Positions 61,803-64,000 of a DNA stretch of 64,000 bases are shown one piece after another. Source of the stretch: Yeosuana aromativorans (lineage in GTDB: Bacteria; Bacteroidota; Bacteroidia; Flavobacteriales; Flavobacteriaceae). The stretch spans positions 285,049 through 349,048 of the forward strand of contig NZ_BMNR01000003.1 of NCBI RefSeq assembly GCF_014646655.1. Direction: 5' to 3'. The notes below the pieces were generated by a model. That model had not been told where the DNA came from. It saw only the letters and a program-made list of their open reading frames with translations, and ran no database searches. The translations under genes and the position numbers were made by a program. Each line of letters opens with the position of its first letter. The stretch's first letter is position 1.

Positions 61803-61828
61803 AAAAGCGACCCAAAAGAGCCGCTTTT
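61803..61828. terminator. Short hairpin between the lipoprotein and receptor genes
   Basis: AAAAGCG at 61803-61809 and CGCTTTT at 61822-61828 form a stem with a 12-base loop between converging genes. Confidence 0.65.
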
Positions 61829-61849
61829 CAACTTGATTTTCAGTCTGAA

Positions 61850-64000
61850 TTAAAATTTTAAGGTCACACCCAATAAAAAGTTGGTCGTTGCCTGCGGATA
61901 ATATCCGGCTCCTTCAATGGTTGTAACAGTTCCCGGATTAGAATAATCGTCATCATAGGTATAATAATAGCCGTTTGACGCATATTTTTCACCAAAAATA
62001 TTATTGACCAATCCAGAAAACACAATAGATTTGAATATTGAATTTGGTTTTATTTCATAAGTAAGATTAAAATCATTCACAAAATAACTATCCAGTTTTG
62101 ATGCCTCAGAATCTGTGTTCCCCATAAACTGCTCCCCAACATATTTGCTTAAAAACGATAGCTGAAGATTGCCTATTGGTTGAAATATAATTGCATTGGC
62201 GGCAACTATATCTGGAGAAAATGAGATGTTGGTTTTCCCTAAATTCACCAAACTTCCGTCAATTGAAGCGATGGTCGATTTGTTTTTGTTGGAGCTTAAA
62301 GCCACATTTGGTTTAATGGCCAATTGTTTAGACACTTGAATGGCGGCATCAACTTCCAAGCCCAATCTATAACTCTCGCCACTATTGGTTCTAATAGGTG
62401 TTCCATTGTTATCAATAGCACCAGAAAGCACCAGTTGCTCATTGTAATGCATATAATATACATTGGCATTTAACCTAAACCTATTGGTGTTATGTCTCCA
62501 GCCCAATTCAAAGTCGTTAAGTTGTTCTGGCTTGATGTTTGGGTTGCTTTCAAAATCGCTTCGGCTAGGCTCTCTATTGGCTCTGGCATAGGAAGCGTAT
62601 AAATTGTTAACGGTATTCAATTTATAGGTGATCCCTGCTTTTGGATTAAAGAAGTTGTAGGTTTCATTAATGTTGAAAGGAACCACATCGGAATTTTGTC
62701 CTGAGGTTGTGTAATCTACGTTTCGGACTTGTAAATCGCCATACAAACTGACTTTATCATTTAATCTATAGGTTGCTTTTGCAAACGCGCTAATATCCTT
62801 TTTCTTTCCAGTTCCATCGTAATAATGTTGTCCTTTTGAAATGGCATTGGAATATTCTGCCCATATAATTTCACCATAGTGAATTCCTGAATAGTCACTG
62901 TAAGAGCCTCCAAAAGACATATCTAAATAATCGTTTTTATAGTTTGCACTGGCGTTAACAACATAAAAATCATTGTCCAACCAGCGTCTTCTTACATAAT
63001 CCATTGAGTTTACCGTTTCGCCATTAACAGTCATAGGACTTAATCCTAGAAAATCAAAGGAAGAGTCTGATGCAAAATAGATATTGGTATATAAATAATC
63101 ATCAACATACTCTTCATAAAAGCCACGTCCGTGGGTATAGTTCATACCCAAATTAGTGGACCAATTATTGTTGTAACGCTCATTCCAATGCAACTGGTAA
63201 TGGTCTTGTTTATAATCATCTACCTGATCATTGTAATAGCCTTGAAAATTTCCCGCGTCATCAAATTGAATCCCTGCTATATTAAACCGTCTGTTTTCAT
63301 CCATATTGGGATTTTCACCTATATAGGAAATTGTTTCGGCATCAAACCCATACCAAGATTGATAGGTCACTTCAGACCCTCCAAAAACCAACGCTTTTAT
63401 CAAAGTGTTACCATCTTTATAGGCACCTTGCAGGAAATATGATTTTAAATCTGAAGTCGCTCGGTCAATATAACCATCCGATTTAATCTGTGACACACGC
63501 CCAGAGACCTCAAAATGGTCATTCAGCAATCCGGTACTGAACTTAACATTATGCTTTCTGGTATTAAAACTTCCAAAAGTATTGGATATTTCAGCATTTG
63601 CTTGTTCCGAAATGGCATCCGTTAAAATATTAATACTGGCACCAAAAGCCCCAGAGCCATTGGTAGATGTTCCAACACCGCGTTGCAGCTGTAAACTCTC
63701 AACAGACGATGCAAAATCGGGCAAATCAACCCAGTAGGTTCCTAGAGATTCTGCATCATTATAAGGAATTCCGTTAACCGTAACGTTGGTTGATTGGGCA
63801 CTAACGCCTCGCACTCTAATTCCTGTATAACCAACGCCTGCTCCTGCATCACTGGTAGTAACAACCGAGGGCATAAAATTTAATAAAACGGGCAAATCTT
63901 GTCCCAAATTTCGTTTTTCCAAAGCCGCTTTTGTGACATTGGAATGTGTGATAGGTGAATCTGCATTCACCCTAACAGCCTTGACCAAGACGGCATCCAA
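61850..64000 (-). CDS. TonB-dependent outer-membrane receptor, partial (5' end outside window)
   Basis: At least 716 residues of a TonB-dependent receptor are read; the open frame continues past the right edge, so the N-terminus is missing. The plug domain is visible (VRVNADSPITHSNVTKAALEK, then VRGVSAQSTNVTVNGIPYND and RGVGTSTNGSGAFGASINI). The long barrel ends TTNFLLGVTLKF with a terminal phenylalanine. No SusD-like gene follows, so it is more probably an iron-chelate or vitamin receptor than a SusC glycan transporter. Its ligand is unknown. Confidence 0.9.
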   Translation of the reverse strand: MDAVLVKAVRVNADSPITHSNVTKAALEKRNLGQDLPVLLNFMPSVVTTSDAGAGVGYTGIRVRGVSAQSTNVTVNGIPYNDAESLGTYWVDLPDFASSVESLQLQRGVGTSTNGSGAFGASINILTDAISEQANAEISNTFGSFNTRKHNVKFSTGLLNDHFEVSGRVSQIKSDGYIDRATSDLKSYFLQGAYKDGNTLIKALVFGGSEVTYQSWYGFDAETISYIGENPNMDENRRFNIAGIQFDDAGNFQGYYNDQVDDYKQDHYQLHWNERYNNNWSTNLGMNYTHGRGFYEEYVDDYLYTNIYFASDSSFDFLGLSPMTVNGETVNSMDYVRRRWLDNDFYVVNASANYKNDYLDMSFGGSYSDYSGIHYGEIIWAEYSNAISKGQHYYDGTGKKKDISAFAKATYRLNDKVSLYGDLQVRNVDYTTSGQNSDVVPFNINETYNFFNPKAGITYKLNTVNNLYASYARANREPSRSDFESNPNIKPEQLNDFELGWRHNTNRFRLNANVYYMHYNEQLVLSGAIDNNGTPIRTNSGESYRLGLEVDAAIQVSKQLAIKPNVALSSNKNKSTIASIDGSLVNLGKTNISFSPDIVAANAIIFQPIGNLQLSFLSKYVGEQFMGNTDSEASKLDSYFVNDFNLTYEIKPNSIFKSIVFSGLVNNIFGEKYASNGYYYTYDDDYSNPGTVTTIEGAGYYPQATTNFLLGVTLKF

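Noticed and set aside
61850-64000. The partial receptor as SusC of a polysaccharide utilisation locus
   Set aside because: No SusD-like gene follows on the minus strand, and no glycoside hydrolase or sugar regulator is seen in the adjoining 5 kb.

Overview
The window reads as a chromosomal segment of a marine-type member of the Flavobacteriaceae (Bacteroidota). Supporting signs are low GC, the Bacteroidota promoter element TANNTTTG in front of many genes, two proteins ending in type IX secretion (T9SS) sorting domains, a TonB-dependent receptor, and families typical of the group (DUF4271, DUF4296, DUF3098, DUF3127). No rRNA, tRNA, CRISPR array or complete insertion sequence was seen, and no gene-free stretch exceeds about 300 bases.

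Region 1 (1-11.6 kb) is a redox block. A minus-strand complex I operon runs nuoA-B-C-D-H-I-J. nuoD overlaps nuoH, so the NADH-input genes nuoE, F and G are absent from their usual place. Next come a two-subunit 2-oxoacid:ferredoxin oxidoreductase (korA, korB), a divergent Alvin-type 2[4Fe-4S] ferredoxin and a pyruvate:ferredoxin oxidoreductase (nifJ). The inferred circuit is 2-oxoacid oxidation to ferredoxin and then to quinone through an 11-subunit type complex I. A 14-bp palindrome of CRP/FNR type, ATGA-N6-TCAT, lies upstream of all four units. Its centre is always 36.5 bp from the last base of the predicted -7 box. The same arrangement occurs once more, at 53.75 kb, before a thioredoxin-like gene.

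Region 2 (11.7-17.8 kb) holds a HEPN-like protein, an Nfu/Mrp iron-sulfur pair, a Fic protein and an outer-membrane-like protein lying in two copies of a B-gene-A duplication, and a trmB-lysE-atl operon.

Region 3 (17.9-43.4 kb) is mostly housekeeping: a glycosyltransferase, a PhoRB-like two-component system, T9SS cargo, a LuxE-like protein, tyrS, an operon for a polyprenol-phosphate glycosyltransferase, dihydroorotase and a DUF4296 lipoprotein, DUF4271-hemD, pckA, a saccharopine dehydrogenase-like protein with an Lrp regulator, glyS, ComF, an omega-amidase plus aminotransferase pair, and membrane or metalloprotease proteins.

Region 4 (43.5-64 kb) contains leuS, which carries a dispersed repeat in frame, then patatin, a DMT transporter, panE, the operon ftsX-DUF3098-uppP-truB-TonB-like, a thioredoxin-like protein, tag, a sialidase-like protein, aat, DUF3127, a flavin reductase, a histidine kinase, a HIT protein, greA, a lipoprotein and a TonB-dependent receptor cut by the window end. 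Two families of dispersed palindromic repeats sit in intergenic DNA of regions 3 and 4.
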